A DNA stretch of 64,000 nt, taken from contig NC_052395.1 of NCBI RefSeq assembly GCF_009389715.1, positions 4,278,001 to 4,342,000 of the forward strand, written 5' to 3'. This stretch comes from Phoenix dactylifera. Lineage: Eukaryota; Streptophyta; Magnoliopsida; Arecales; Arecaceae. Under the pieces are notes generated by a model. It was not told the DNA's origin and searched no databases. It saw nothing but the letters and a program-made list of their open reading frames with translations. Shown here piece after piece: positions 19,918 through 31,987 of the stretch. A program made the position numbers and the translations under genes. How positions within the stretch are numbered: the first letter of the stretch is position 1; the number at the start of each line of letters is the position of its first letter.

Positions 19918-21759
19918 TGTTCGTCCGATTTCTGTCTACCTAAAAATATGCTAGACAGATCATTGTTAGAACCGACGAACAGAAGTTAAATTTAAATTTC
20001 TACTCTTACCTTTCCTACTCGAAGAATAGTGGTTCTAAGAGGTCGATCCACAGGGAGGCGATTGGAGTTGCTTAAAAATAAAAACGTTCACTCGGATTCA
20101 AAATTGATTTTTGAATGATCAAAGGAAAACATTACGTCGAGGATGTTTGAATGATTCTCTGGTCTACTAGAGAATGTTTTCTACTTGAAAAATAAACAAA
20201 AGAAAGAAAAAAAAACTTTGTAATTGAGAATGTAATGCAGAGTAGCGGTCAAGCAGCAAAGAAAAATATTTAAATAAGATTTTCAGTACAAATAAAATAA
20301 ATTGCAGGAATTAAACTGAAACTTAGAACATAGATTGCATAAAAGAAAATTGATGGATTTCATAAAAAGAAAACTGATTACAAATAAAAGTGGAGATTAG
20401 AAGGCTTAATACTCTCCTATTTTGCAAATAAAATAAAAACAAGAAACCTTATTTCCTCTCCCTTTCTCTCCCACGGTGAACTTTCAACATAAAACACCAT
20501 TTTTTTTTTCTTTCTTCTTCCCAAGAACAGAGCATTGCTCTGTTTCTTCTTCTTTGAACCAGCCGAGCTCCCACCTCCTTTGGTTCCCACCCCAACCGAG
20601 CACACCCCCTTCCCTCTTCCTCCTTCTCCTCTTATAGCCGCGGACGGATGCCTGATGCGGAAGGGAGATGGCAGACGCGGTGCGAGATCGCGGGGAGGAG
20701 TCGATCTTGGCGTGATCCGGGCGCTGTGAGGAGCTGGATGCGGTGATCACGGGCGGAAGCTTCGTGGACGGCTGCTGGGCGGAGGAGGAGCGATCTTGGC
20801 GTGATCCGTGGAGGAGATTGACACGGATGCGGTGGATGCTGATTCGGGAAGCGGTGAGATGCGGTTCCTTGATCACAAACGGAAGGAGATGCGATGCAGT
20901 GGAAGGGCTGAAGCCGGAAGAGCTTGAGATGCGGACGGGCTAGAGACGCGATGGGGACGCGCTGAAGACGCGTTTTTGGCGAGATCTCTGGGATGCGATC
21001 ATTGCTGGCATGCTGAAGAAGAAGATCACGGACGGTGAACAGCTGGGGCACTGCGGATTGGGAAGAGGGGAACGCATGGAGGACGCCATTCACGGAAGCA
21101 CGGAAGCGGAAGGTGGGGACGCGCAAGAGGCGGACGGGCGAGGGATTCCCTCTTCTCCCCTGTTCTTCGCACGGGGTGACTTGGAGGATGCCGTGGAAGA
21201 TGGATACGGGGCGCTGGGATCACGGAATGGGCGCACGGCTGGGATTGGGTCGCGGGGATCTCGAATTCGGGAGAGGGGGACGCCGGATCGCTGATGTGGA
21301 TGGGAGCTGGAAGACACCAAGTTCCATCTAATCAGTCATATAGATAAAAAAAATAGTGTGATATGAAATTTGAATTGCAGACGGACGGACTTAATTCGTC
21401 ACGGGTCATCTAATCTCAATGGAGGTTAATTGCAAGTCTTTCAAGTTATGGGTCACCCAGCACCTCATAGATATGATATGGCCAAATTGGATTTTCCCAA
21501 AATTCTTTCCCAAGAGCACAAACAAAATGGACCCGATTCGGATCCGAACCCGACTCGGACCCGACCCGATCTTTAACCGGGTCGGATCTGGGAAGGGGTC
21601 CTTCTTTAGTCAAATTTGTACTCAATGTGTATTTTATCTCTAATTTATGAAAATCTGTGCCAAACCCAAATATAATATTAATCTAGTAAATTTATCATTA
21701 TCGGTTAGCAATAATACTAATTTAGGGGACATATAGGTCGCACTTTTGTGCTCTCATCA
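19918..21759 (-). repeat. 5' LTR of nested gypsy element
   Basis: 1842 bp, pairing with 12731-14572. Its outer end is followed by the target duplication GGTTT at 21760-21764. Confidence 0.95.
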
Positions 21760-23575
21760 GGTTTCATCAAAATCTATACCTTCTTCTTGATTATAACCCT
21801 TTGCTACTAGTCTAGCCTTATTCCTTATAACAATTTCATTTTCATCAAGTTTATTTTTATAAATCCATTTAGTACCTATAATTGGATATTCAGAAGGTCT
21901 CTCTACTAGATTCCATACCTTATTTCTAGTAAATTGGTTTAATTCTTCTTGCATTGCATTTATCCAATTTACATCATTTTCGGCTTCTTCTCTATGTTTG
22001 GGCTCAAAGTGTGAGACAAAAGCTAGATGGTTATTTAAATTTCTAAGGGATGCTCTAGTCCTAACCGGTTGAGATGGATCATCTAGAATTAGTTCCTTAG
22101 GATGCCCGTGAGCATACCTCCAAGCTTTAGTTAGCCCATGATCCACAATAGCCTCTTGGCTTGATGATGCTCCTTCACTCAACTTTTGATTATCATCTTG
22201 TAATGCCATTTCATCTATCTTTTCTTCAAGAATTTCAACATCATCATCAAAATTAACTTTCTTACTAGAGGAAAAATCACTAGAGTCATCAAATACAACA
22301 TGTATAGATTCTTCTATAACTAACGTTCTTTTATTAAAGACTCTATAGGCTTTACTAGTTGTAGAGTAACCTAAGAATATTCCCTCATCAGATTTAGAGT
22401 CAAATTTACCTAGATTATCTTTTCCATTATTATGAACAAAACACCTACATCCAAAAACATGAAAGTAATTGACTTTTGGTTTTCTGTTTTTCCAAAGTTC
22501 ATAAGGTGTTTTCTTTATGATGGGTCTCAATAGAACTCTATTTAATATATGACAAGAGGTATTAATGGCTTCTCCCCAAAAGTACTTAGGGAGGTTACTT
22601 TCACATAACATAGTTCTAGCCATTTCCTCTAGAGTTCTATTTTTCCTCTCCACAACTCCATTTTGTTGTGGTGTCCTAGGTGCAGAAAAATTATGGGTTA
22701 TCCCCTTTTTATACAAAACTCATCAAATGACAGATTTTCGAATTCGGTACCATGGTCACTTCTAATAGCTATTACAGAGGTATCTCTAGCATTGGTTACT
22801 TCTTTATGGAATTTCTTAAAAACATAAAATGCTTGATCCTTATGTGCTAGGAACATGACCCATGTGTACCTAGAATAATCATCTACAATAACTAGACCAT
22901 ATTTATTTCCACCTAGGCTTGTTGTTCTAGTTGGTCCGAATAGGTCCATGTGTAATAATTCTAGAGGCCTAGAGGTAGAGACACATTTTATGGATTTAAA
23001 TGAGTTCCTAGATTGTTTGCCAAATTGACATGCTTCACATATTTTGTTCTTTTCAAATTTTAATTTTGGCAAACCTATCACGGAATCTCTTTTAACTAGT
23101 TTAGTTATTGTGTCCATGCTTGCATGACCTAACTTGCGGTGCCATAACCAACTAGCATCATTATCTTTAGTTTCATTAACAACTAAACATTGGTTATGTT
23201 TTGCAAGATCTTCAAGGTCTACAACATATACATTTCCACGTCTAATTCCTTTAAAAACTAAACTATTGTCATTAGGGTTTGTTATAATGCATAGTGATGG
23301 TTTAAACATAACATCATACCCTTTATCACATAGTTGACTAATGCTTAATAAGTTATGCTTTAGACCATCAACATATCTAACATTATCAATAAAAGTAGAA
23401 GGGGTGATTTGAACTTTACCAATACCAATGATGTGACCTTGGTTGTTGTCTCCAAAAGTCACAGCACCTCCCTTCTTAGCTTCAAGGGTGAAAAATTGAT
23501 CCTTGTCACCCGTCATGTGCCTTGAGCAGCCACTATCCAAATACCAGCAGTTTTTGTTGACCTTGGCTGCAAGAC
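21760..23575 (-). pseudogene. pol: Copia pol, protease-integrase and RT N-terminus, frameshifted
   Basis: Pol begins in a different frame from gag, after gag's stop at 23593 and a TAG near 23575. In order it has a protease motif (LDSGCSRHMTG), a pre-integrase HHCC zinc finger (WLWHRKLGH ... CEACQFGK), the integrase core (first D in ELLHMDLFGPTR, second D in IRSDHGTEF, E in PQQNGVVERKNR) and the start of RT (ARLVAKGYNQEEGIDFDET). A one-base loss in an A run near 22705-22712 shifts the frame between the second D and the E. The region ends at the gypsy insertion. Pol is therefore inactive in this copy, unless the A-run difference is an assembly error. Confidence 0.9.
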
Positions 23576-23592
23576 ACTCCTACACAAGCAGA

Positions 23593-25374
23593 TTATATAA
23601 TTTTAGGTACCCAAGTTTTCTTCGGTCCTTCATGGTTAGTCATGTTGGTTCCTTTTGGAACCCATACCCATTTAATTTTTCTTTTTGTTTTACCTTTCCT
23701 AAAATTACACACATTTGCTTTATGACCTATAGTTTCACAACAAAAGCAGGTTATTTTCTTAGTTTTACTTTCCCCAGCTTTAACAAAGAAGTTACTAAGA
23801 AGTTTTTGTTTATTTCTTGGTTTATACCCTAAACCCGCTTTATTAAATACTGCTCGTTGACTATTGAGTATCATATTTAACTTTTCAGAACTACATGTAA
23901 ATTTTTCAACCAAAGGTTTGTATTTGTTAAGTTCTTTGGTTAGTGTTTGATTTTCTGCCTTTAGATCATTTAGTTCTTTTGTGAGATCCTTGTTTAAGAT
24001 TTGTTTATGGTTTTTAAGTTCTGAAAGTTCCTTAGTTAGTTTTTCATTATCCTTAGTTAAGGTATTAGTCTTTTGATTTAAAAGTTGGTTGCTTGTCTTA
24101 AGGTCTATATTTTCTTTGGTGATTAAATCCTTATCCTTAACTAATGAATCATACTTACGGATATAAGTTTGGTTAGTTACTTTTAATTCTCTGTTTTTAA
24201 CATTTATAGCCTTATATTCAATCATTAGTTCATTAAAAGCATCATAAAGCTCATCAAAAGTAAAATCTAAAGGCGATTCGAGCGTTACCTCATTTCCATT
24301 GGCCATGAAGCAGAAATTGGCCTTTTCCTCTTGTTCCTCATCCGATGAAGAGGATGATGAGTCCGAGTCGGATAGTGTCGTGACAAGAGCCTTCTTCTTC
24401 TTGTACTTGCTCCTCTTCTTCAGTAAAGGGCACTCAGCTCTTATGTGACCCGACTTCTTGCATTCGTAACACCCAATCCCCTCATTTTCCCTTTCCTTAC
24501 CTTTGTCCTTGTGGTAGGAATTTGAGGGGCCTCTCCTTTGATGATAGGACTTCTTGTGGTTGATGAATTTTCTGAATTTGCGCACAAGAAGTGCCTCACC
24601 ATCATCTTCCTCATGTTCTTCTTCTTCACTGCTGCTACTGCAAGATAAGTCCTTGTTAGATGAAGTAGATTTTAGAGCTATTACCTTTTTCTTATGGGAG
24701 GACTCTTCCTCGTTGTGTTGTTTCATGGTTAGCTCGTGCGTCATTAGAGATCCAAGAAGCTCCTCAAGTGGTAACTTGTTCAAGTCCTTGGCTTCTTGGA
24801 TTGCCGTCACTTTAGCTTCCCATGACCTTGGTAGACACCGAAGGATTTTCCTGACAAGCTCACTGTTAGTATAGTTCTTGCCAAGGCTTTTTAGGCCATT
24901 GACAATATCAGTAAACCTAGTGAACATGCATGTGATTGTTTCATTAGAATCCATTTTAAATAGTTCATATTTATGAACCAAAATATTTATTTTGGATTCT
25001 TTGACTTGATTCGTGCCCTCATGGGTCACTTCAAGTCTGTCCCAAATCTCTTTTGCAAAATTGCAAGTTGAGACCCTATTGAATTCATTTCTATCTAAGG
25101 CACAATAAAGCACATTCATAGCTTTAGAATTTAGTTGTGCATTTCTCATGTCATGTTCATCCCAATCCTTTTCTAGTTTGGGTACCGTGACACCTTCTAC
25201 ATATATGGATGGGATGTATGGGCCATTTACTATAATGGTCCACATCTCATAGTCTTGGGCTTGGATGAATATTCTCATCCTAGCCTTCCAATATGAGTAG
25301 TCGGATCCATTAAAGAATGGGGGTCTTTGGGTGGACTGACCCTCAATGTGAGAAGATCCAAATGGAGTTGTCAT
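23593..25374 (-). CDS. gag: Copia gag polyprotein (593 aa)
   Basis: An intact 593-codon ORF starting about 35 bases after the primer site. The N-terminus has the Copia gag signature PPFFNGSDYSYWKARMRIF and a UBN2-type region up to about residue 220 (RNEFNRVSTC, AKEIWDRLEVTHEGT, RKILRCLPRSWEAKVTAI). A first CCHC knuckle (CYECKKSGHIRAEC) is near residue 300. An acidic serine run follows, then a coiled coil of about 130 residues rich in LTKEL, and a second knuckle (CFCCETIGHKANVC) near residue 550. Two knuckles separated by a coiled coil fit SIRE-like gags. Gag packages the element RNA in virus-like particles. The start is the first ATG after the primer site. Confidence 0.9.
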   Translation of the reverse strand: MTTPFGSSHIEGQSTQRPPFFNGSDYSYWKARMRIFIQAQDYEMWTIIVNGPYIPSIYVEGVTVPKLEKDWDEHDMRNAQLNSKAMNVLYCALDRNEFNRVSTCNFAKEIWDRLEVTHEGTNQVKESKINILVHKYELFKMDSNETITCMFTRFTDIVNGLKSLGKNYTNSELVRKILRCLPRSWEAKVTAIQEAKDLNKLPLEELLGSLMTHELTMKQHNEEESSHKKKVIALKSTSSNKDLSCSSSSEEEEHEEDDGEALLVRKFRKFINHKKSYHQRRGPSNSYHKDKGKERENEGIGCYECKKSGHIRAECPLLKKRSKYKKKKALVTTLSDSDSSSSSSDEEQEEKANFCFMANGNEVTLESPLDFTFDELYDAFNELMIEYKAINVKNRELKVTNQTYIRKYDSLVKDKDLITKENIDLKTSNQLLNQKTNTLTKDNEKLTKELSELKNHKQILNKDLTKELNDLKAENQTLTKELNKYKPLVEKFTCSSEKLNMILNSQRAVFNKAGLGYKPRNKQKLLSNFFVKAGESKTKKITCFCCETIGHKANVCNFRKGKTKRKIKWVWVPKGTNMTNHEGPKKTWVPKII

Positions 25375-25406
25375 TTCGATCTTTTACTCTTGGGTGGAAG
25401 AGTTTA

Positions 25407-25419
25407 GGCTCTGATACCA
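25407..25419 (-). promoter_or_regulatory. Primer-binding site, tRNA-iMet type (Copia)
   Basis: On the minus strand TGGTATCAGAGCC begins two bases after the 5' LTR end. It is complementary to the 3' end of plant initiator tRNA-Met. Confidence 0.93.
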
Positions 25420-25421
25420 CT

Positions 25422-27404
25422 TGTTGCCCAGATAGACAATCCAAGAGGGGGGGTGAATTGGGTTTTAAAATAATTTAGCTATTTAAAACGTTGTGAAGAA
25501 CTAATTAAAACTATTGCAAGTTGTTTAATTAATTGCTATGTGCTATGAGTGATATGAGAGGAAGAAGAAGAGAGACAATCAATCACAAACACCAAGTTTT
25601 ATAGTGGTTCGGAGCTAACCCTTGCTCCTACGTCCACTCCCCAAGTCTCACTTGGGAATTCACTATAACCCCCTTGGATTACAGCCGGTTGTTTTCCAAG
25701 CTCACAACCAAACTTGTTGTTTTACGAGCTCACAACGAACTCGGTCGGTTTTCCCAGGCTCACCGACTAGAACCACCCCGATTGTTTTTCCGGGATCACA
25801 ATCGAACCCTTACACACATTGGTTTTACACTCGGCTCACCAACCAACCTCAATACCCTTGATTCAATCCCCCGATTGAACCAAGCAGATACAAGTTGTAA
25901 ATAAAATAGACAAACAGAAAACTAAGCTTCTCAAAAGCAGATGGAAAACAATATAATCTGAAAAGAGTTTAGAAGCCCTCAAACGCTTTTAAGTTGGAGA
26001 AGAGGAATGGCTTCTTAAACTTCGGGTCTCCTCTTGAATGTGTAGTCGATTTGAATGCAGGAGGAGGATTCTTTAATTGCTGGGAAGATGTAGGTGGATG
26101 CAGTTAATGCAGCTCTTCCCTCTTTTTTCGTTGAAGAACAGGTTGCAGAGATTGAATGCTTGAATACTTGGAGTGGAATGGTTGTTCTCTCCTTTGCTAC
26201 AGTCTTCTGTGGCTATTTAAACCAACCCCCACGGAAACTAGCCGTTAGACACCTTTTTCTGCCCGTTCTGCACACTCTGCACAGCCTGACAATGTGTCCG
26301 TTGGTGGGTTGGAGTCGACTCGCGCGATCAGGAGTCGACTCGTCTGTAGCGGGAGTCAACTCATACTTTTCCGGAGTCGACTTGGCAACTGTTCCAGATT
26401 TGAATTAAAGTTGCCTTCGCGACTGGGAGTCGACTCGTCTTGACCCAGAGTCGACTCGCCAACTTCTGGAGCTGACTTGGCTTTCTCAGAGTCAGCTCAT
26501 CCCATGGAGTCCGTGGATTTATTTTTGAATTTGGTCCACTCGAGTCGACTCGTCAATCCTGGGAGTCGACTCGGCGCTCAGAGCCTGAACTCCCTATCTT
26601 CTGTCTTTTTGGCTCGTCCAGTCTTGGAGTCGACTCGAACTTCCTCGGAGTCGACTCGGCTCTCAGTTTCCGAAACTTGGTCTTCTGCCTTTTTGATGTG
26701 AAGCTGCCTTGGAGTCGACTCTAGCTGTCTGGGAGTCGACTCGAATCTCAGAGGCAGTAACTTGGTCTTCTGTCTTCTTTGTGGTCGCGGAGTCTCGGAG
26801 TCGACTCGCGTATTGCGGGAGTCGACTCGAATCTCAGAGTCCGAAAAATGCTTTCTGTCTTTTTCCTTGTGTTCCTCTGAGAGTCGACTCTCACTTTCTT
26901 TGGAGTCGACTTGCCAACCATCGGAGTCGACTCGCGTTCCACTGGAGTCGACTCGAATCTCAGACCCGAAAACTGCTCTCTGACTTTTCTGCCTGTGACT
27001 CCTTGGAGTCGACTCATACTTCTCCGGAGTCGACTCGGTAAACATTGGAGTCGACTCGCGCACTTCGGGAGTCGACTCGCTGACAGGTTTTGAATTGAAG
27101 CTTTCTGTTCGTCTGTCTGTTCTCAGTCGGAGTCGACTCGTACCGATCCGGAGTCGACTCGAGCCCGTGCCAGTGAACTTGATACGCTTGGAGTCGACTC
27201 GTGATACTCTGGAGTCGACTCGAGTCTCAGACTTTGGTTCAAGCTGACTTCTTGACTTATCCAAAATACTATGAACCAAGTCTAGAGACACTTAGAGAAG
27301 ATTTTCACTGAAAACACTTAATTGAATTCATTAGTAAACAAGAAATATACTCAAATGCTTTGAGCTCATCAAAATCAAATAGGGTTTTAATCAATCACTC
27401 TACA
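25422..27404 (-). repeat. 5' LTR of the Copia element
   Basis: 1983 bp, pairing with 6540-8522. It starts TGTAGAGTGATTG and ends GGGCAACA on the minus strand. It contains the element promoter and the same palindrome and hairpin arrays. Where the two LTRs differ in one hairpin (near 6880 versus 25763), this copy has the fully paired stem GTCGGT/ACCGAC. Confidence 0.95.
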
Positions 27405-27409
27405 AAGCT
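27405..27409. repeat. Target-site duplication AAGCT (right)
   Basis: Matches AAGCT at 6535-6539. Confidence 0.9.
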
Positions 27410-28142
27410 GTTAGCGTGTGGCATGCGCAAGTGCGGTGTTGATGGTGCCCACGCTGGGGTGATTGTCGTCGAGCCCGTTGCACGGCTTCGGGCTCTATCC
27501 CTCGAGCTCCATTCTGTCGATTTGACCACAGACAAACCGACTCAGCGGGCTTTGGTGGACAATTGTTTCAATCTTATCACGGAGCTGGTAATAGTCCTCC
27601 GTGTCATGACCGTGATCTCTATGGAAGCGGCATTATTTGTCCGAACGCTTCTGCGACCCCGACGGTCGCATCTTCAATGGAGGTCGGAGGTAGCCGCGAC
27701 CCTCAATTTTCATGAGGATCTCTATCTGGGAGGACGTGAGGGGAGTGTACTTTCCAAAACTATGAAGAGAGGCATATTTACCTGACCTCCGGAGGGATCT
27801 GCTCCTTGATCGATGGCACTCCTCGTGGCGTTCCGCAACTTGATCCCGGAGCATCTAGACTTGTCGCCCCACTTCCTTGACCTTCCTGTCGAGCTCGGCG
27901 ATTGATGAGGCTCCTACAAGCTGAAGGCTTTGAACAGCCGCGGTAAGAGCTTGGACTTGCTGAGCGAGCAGGTAAAACTGTTTTGGCTGAACCTGAGGAA
28001 TCTGGTCCGCTGGTGCAGGTGCTGCAGAGGGTGGACTTTGAGGGAGTGGTCGGGTGCTGGTACTCGGCTGCTCGATGCGTTTGGAGCTCCATGACTCCTT
28101 ACACTCATAATCACGACTCAGACCCTTCCTTTAGCGCTAAAA
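27410..28142 (-). pseudogene. gag: Tat-like gypsy gag remnant
   Basis: Frames on the minus strand contain signatures I recognise from Tat-lineage gypsy gag. An N-terminal Gln/Pro-rich leader (QFYLLAQQVQALTAAVQSLQ) lies near 27900-28000. A YTPLTSSQIEILMKIEG-type linker lies near 27700-27770. CRFHRDHGHDTEDYYQLRDKIE lies near 27560-27640. The large capsid domain expected between leader and linker is missing, and stops and frameshifts are present. The Copia element inserted at its 3' end. Just upstream (28125-28142) TTTTAGCGCTAAAGG sits where a primer site would be. Confidence 0.7.
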
Positions 28143-29000
28143 TGTTATGGTTCAAAATTGACCCGAGGGTGACCACGCCGGAGGAGTCGAGGGAGCTGCC
28201 GGAGTGTGGAGGAAGATGATGAGAGCCACCTCTCGCGATCGAAGGTGTACCTGCACAAAACTTCACCGGTACTTCCGGTGAGAGCCCTCCGACAATCAAG
28301 TTTGTGTGGTGCTCAGTTGGTCCAGCCAAATAGTTCCTTTGGCGTTACCTAATGGGGTTATTTATAGTCCCAGTAAGGGCGCCCAGATGGCGGAGGTATG
28401 ATCCATTCCCATCATGAGTAGGGATGGCGCGCAACCAGAGCTTGCTTGTGGCACTGGCGCGATCCGTCCTTGTAAGCGGTAAGGCATCGACAGTCATAGC
28501 AGGGTATGGCTGGAGTATCCTGGCACTATCCTTGACTATCGTAGGTCAGCAAACAAAGTATGGCGTGATGGTGTCGCAGTGTACGGCCACACAGGAGAGC
28601 GTAGACACGCAAGTGGATGCGGCTGTTGGCGAGGCTGGGCTCGGTGAGGTATCGCATCACATATTTGATGAGGTCGGCTTAGCTTCCTTAATAAAGCGCT
28701 TCGAGTTTGAGGCTCGAGGCGGGTCGGCGAATACAAGAGGCGCTCCGAGCTTGGTCGGGGCAGGTCGTCGAATACAGGAGGCACCCCGAGCTTGGTCGGG
28801 GCTGGTCGGCGAATACAAGAGGCACCCCGAGGTCGAAGAAGCTTCTAGGGTGTCCCGAGCTCAAGCTTGGGATGTCATCATGAGCATCAAAAGGTCGCTG
28901 CAGGTCGCGGCAGCGGAGAGATTCGGCCAAGGTCAACTGTGCCTTCGGCAGAGTCCGGGCTCGAACTAGCTCTTGGCGGGGCCGATATCCGGCTCAGTCG
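28143..29000 (-). repeat. Probable 5' LTR of the Tat-like element
   Basis: The inner end reads CCATAACA on the minus strand, followed by a primer-site-like sequence and gag. The outer end is not clearly defined and lies somewhere around 29000-29100. It contains a short tandem repeat of about 53-58 bases (28720-28830; GAGCTTGGTCGGGGC, GGCGAATACAAGAGGCACCCC). It shares a motif block with 5200-5260, supporting pairing with the left segment. Confidence 0.5.
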
Positions 29001-29099
29001 GTGTTGGAGCCCATTTGGCCAAAATTGAGTGGTCCCATCATTGCGAGCAGGACGATCTATTTTGCCTCCCATCACCTCCCGAGTAATTATATCATAGAG

Positions 29100-31390
29100 A
29101 GGAACTCCAAATATGGATGACCATAAGGACGTAGCCGTTGGGCAGAATGGTTAAAGAACGAGCAGCCCTCGGTGAATCACCATTACAAAAGGATAAATAG
29201 CTTTTTTTTGGGCATATTATGATTGGCCTTCCCTAAATGGATGCCTTTCTTCTTTCATTATCTAAATTTCTTCTTTCTGAGCCTCTACTCTTCTTCTAAA
29301 GCTGGATTTTTATGCATCAAACAAACTTCTGCTGCTGCTATGCGAATAGACCTACTCTACAAGGTATAAGTGTGATTTTATTTTTGGCTTAGCCACAGAA
29401 TATAAACGTGGTCATAGTTAAAGGCTGTTGAATTGAATGTGATTTGTTTTGAATCGGATTTATGAATATATATATATATACTATTGAAAGATATAGATTC
29501 TAATAAATTTGTGTTTTGAAACGAAATTGGTTATGTCTTTATAGTGATTCGTGGTAATTTATATTTTATTATTGTATCTTATGTTATTACATGAATTATT
29601 TAGTTAGGATATGCATTATTTACTGGGTTGCCAAGCTTATTATGCTTTCTTTTTTTTCCGATACAAGAAACTAAGATGGTACGGAGTTATAATCGAGAGA
29701 GTGATTAGTCAAATTGGACATCTTTAATTTAGATTAGAATTAAATATCGTTGGCTCTGCGAAACATTAAAATCTGATTCTAGTTATTTAAATTAAAATTT
29801 GAACATTGATTATTTAAATTTATTCTGCTGCTTGTTTATGATATTATATTGAGATGTCTTGCATGCTTGTGAGGAGGGTTTTTATTGAGTACATGGCGAT
29901 TGCCGTGACTCTCAGCTTGTGATCTCGGATCAGGGCCTGATAGAATAAGCCTACGAAAAAATAGAATGTACATGGTCCAGCCCATGTAGTAATGTCAAGG
30001 AAAGGGGTGGGCGTTACCACCCCCATCTTGGCTTTGGCCCAATATCTAACATGAACAACGGACGGCATACGCATCAATCTACGGGAAGCGTAGACTGCGC
30101 CAGGCTTCAACTGCAATTGCCAGAGAAAATGCAAGATTTAGAATCACAGACAGTACGCAGCCACGCAAGCCTCTCCATGTGTTCCGCACGCTAGAGTCCA
30201 GCAAATGGGATGTGTGGTCTAGATTTAATCTGGATTTTTTAAGGCAAAAAATGTAGATTGTAATATACATGACTTTTTTCCTTTTTTTTTTTTTTGTGTC
30301 GACTCCGGAGGAAGGGCATGGTAGCGACATTGCTCCACTATGATCTAGGTTTATGAATCTGAGACAAAACCAGTCTCTCTACATGCAGATAAAACTGTGT
30401 ACATTTGATCTTTTCTATATCCGGCATTAGCGGAGATTTTTGGAAGCTGTGTATATCTCAAAATAGAGGATCCAAGCCTTCTCTAAAATATATAATGGAG
30501 ATGGCAATTTCTTGATAGGTCATTATTTATCTATTATTTTATTATAATGGTTGCTATATAATAAAAATAGTATCCGTTGTCCACCACTTTGACTATTTAC
30601 TTAATTTTTTTTGAATCCAAATTTTTATTAACTAAAATTTAATTTTGCTTGATATAAACAATGGCGTGATCGAATATCATAGAGTCTTGATTGTAGTAGC
30701 AAATAATGGCTCATATAATAGCTGTTATTTTATTTTCATATAAACCTAGTTTATAACAAAATTGAATTACTAATGGACTTATTTCAATTGTAGCAGAAGA
30801 AAAAGTGGCTTTTCAAAAAAATGATGCCCTTGAATGGGTGAAAACTATACACCGGCCGATCTTATTTCTCATCAAGCAATGGAAGACAGCTGCAGATCAT
30901 AATAGTTGGGATCCTAATGGCTGCTGGAGTGATAGATTTGTGTCCCCCGTGCAACGAATAGTTAACTGCAATCAAAATGAATTCTGACCTATATTGAACT
31001 TGAACCCTCGCTTGTGCTCATAATCAACTCTTAAACATTTCTTAGTTTGCTTACCACCACCGGAAGAGAATCATTCTGCATCGACACATTTGAGAAAGTG
31101 ATAACATCCGACTATCATGATTGTGTATGCCATAAAAATGTAATGTAATATGTTTAGCTTATTATATAGTTTGATTATCTCCACTATAATTTATTTTGAC
31201 GCTATTAATACTTATAGAGAGGCTAACAGAATGGCTGATCGAGTGATTTTTTATATGCCTAATGCTTAGGCTCGGCTGTATGGAACTTAGCCCAATAGAT
31301 TTCATTTCAATTACAAGATCCGATGCTGCGGAATGCATTTGATTTGGGGCGATCTAAATGTCACGTCTACAAAATAAAATTAAAAAAAAA
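29100..31390. other. Intergenic, no gene seen
   Basis: AT-rich sequence with short homopolymers and an (AT)n run near 29465. No ORF with recognisable homology, no tRNA and no clear transposon ends were found. Confidence 0.5.
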
Positions 31391-31639
31391 AGTTACGGTT
31401 TGAGAAAGTGATAACCCCAGCTTGGTCGCTCTAGAAGCTCTCCTTTGTCTGTGTCTGTGGGCACAAATGCACAAATCGGCGAACCAAGAATTTGATTCAA
31501 AATTGTTTTCGTACTCCTCACTCCATCCTGATAACTGGTATCAGAACCAGCAACGTGGGGACCCCCATTACCCCCAATCCCCCCTCCCCGGCCCCACCAG
31601 ATTGAGACCGGAAATATCACGCGACTTATCAGAGTCATC

Positions 31640-31645
31640 CACGTG
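31640..31645. promoter_or_regulatory. G-box CACGTG upstream of sigma factor gene
   Basis: CCACGTGT lies about 345 bases upstream of the sigma factor ATG. G-boxes are common in light-responsive plant promoters. Its role here is inferred from position only. A (GA)n tract at 31909-31930 lies in the likely 5' UTR. Confidence 0.35.
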
Positions 31646-31987
31646 TTACGAATGCCATCCACGGATCCACCCTCGGACCTCAATATATCTTCTCCCCACG
31701 TCACCCCGCTTACCCCATGAACCCCATCCCACCGTCCTTTTCCCATCACAAAAAAATAGTCACCGTTGGATCCCAGAGAGCCACGAACTGGAGCTTGTGG
31801 TAGTCGTAAGCCGGCCTTGTATATGTAACCCGCCATCACCACCCAATTTCTTTATTAAGAAAATTTCTCAAATAAACAACGGTCTTCTCTTCTTCCAGTT
31901 CTTGCACAGCGAGAGAGAGAGAGAGGGAGAGTGAGCTCAATCTTCTAACGTTCAGCTGGTATCAAAATTCGTGCACGGTTTTTTGGC

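Larger units (their letters stand above)
12731..21759 (-). mobile_element. Nested Athila-like gypsy element, gag-protease only
   Basis: A 9029-bp minus-strand element inserted in Copia pol. Both LTRs are 1842 bp (12731-14572 and 19918-21759) with TG/CA ends and differ at about ten sites by eye (about 0.5 percent), so the insertion is recent. The primer site TGGCGCCGTTGCCGGGG is the type used by Athila/Tat-lineage gypsy elements (family knowledge). The only ORF is an 863-codon gag-protease. No RT, RNase H, integrase or env-like sequence is seen in the 5.3-kb interior, so the element would need proteins supplied in trans. Confidence 0.93.
6540..27404 (-). mobile_element. Complete SIRE-like Ty1/Copia element with nested insertion
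   Basis: The element reads on the minus strand. Its 5' LTR is 25422-27404 and its 3' LTR 6540-8522, both 1983 bp, flanked by the 5-bp duplication AAGCT. Internally it has a tRNA-iMet-type primer site, gag (25374-23593), a pol whose protease-integrase part ends at 21760 and resumes as RT-RNase H at 12730-11445, an extra ORF (10840-9290) and a polypurine tract. The 9.03-kb gap in pol is a younger gypsy element. Without it the element is about 11.8 kb. By eye the LTRs differ at about 25 sites, mostly transitions (about 1.2 percent). Gag with two distant CCHC knuckles and the ORF after pol suggest the SIRE/Maximus lineage (family knowledge). Confidence 0.95.

Noticed and set aside
29844..30134. 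96-codon minus-strand ORF in intergenic DNA
   Set aside because: No recognisable domain, no splice or promoter context.
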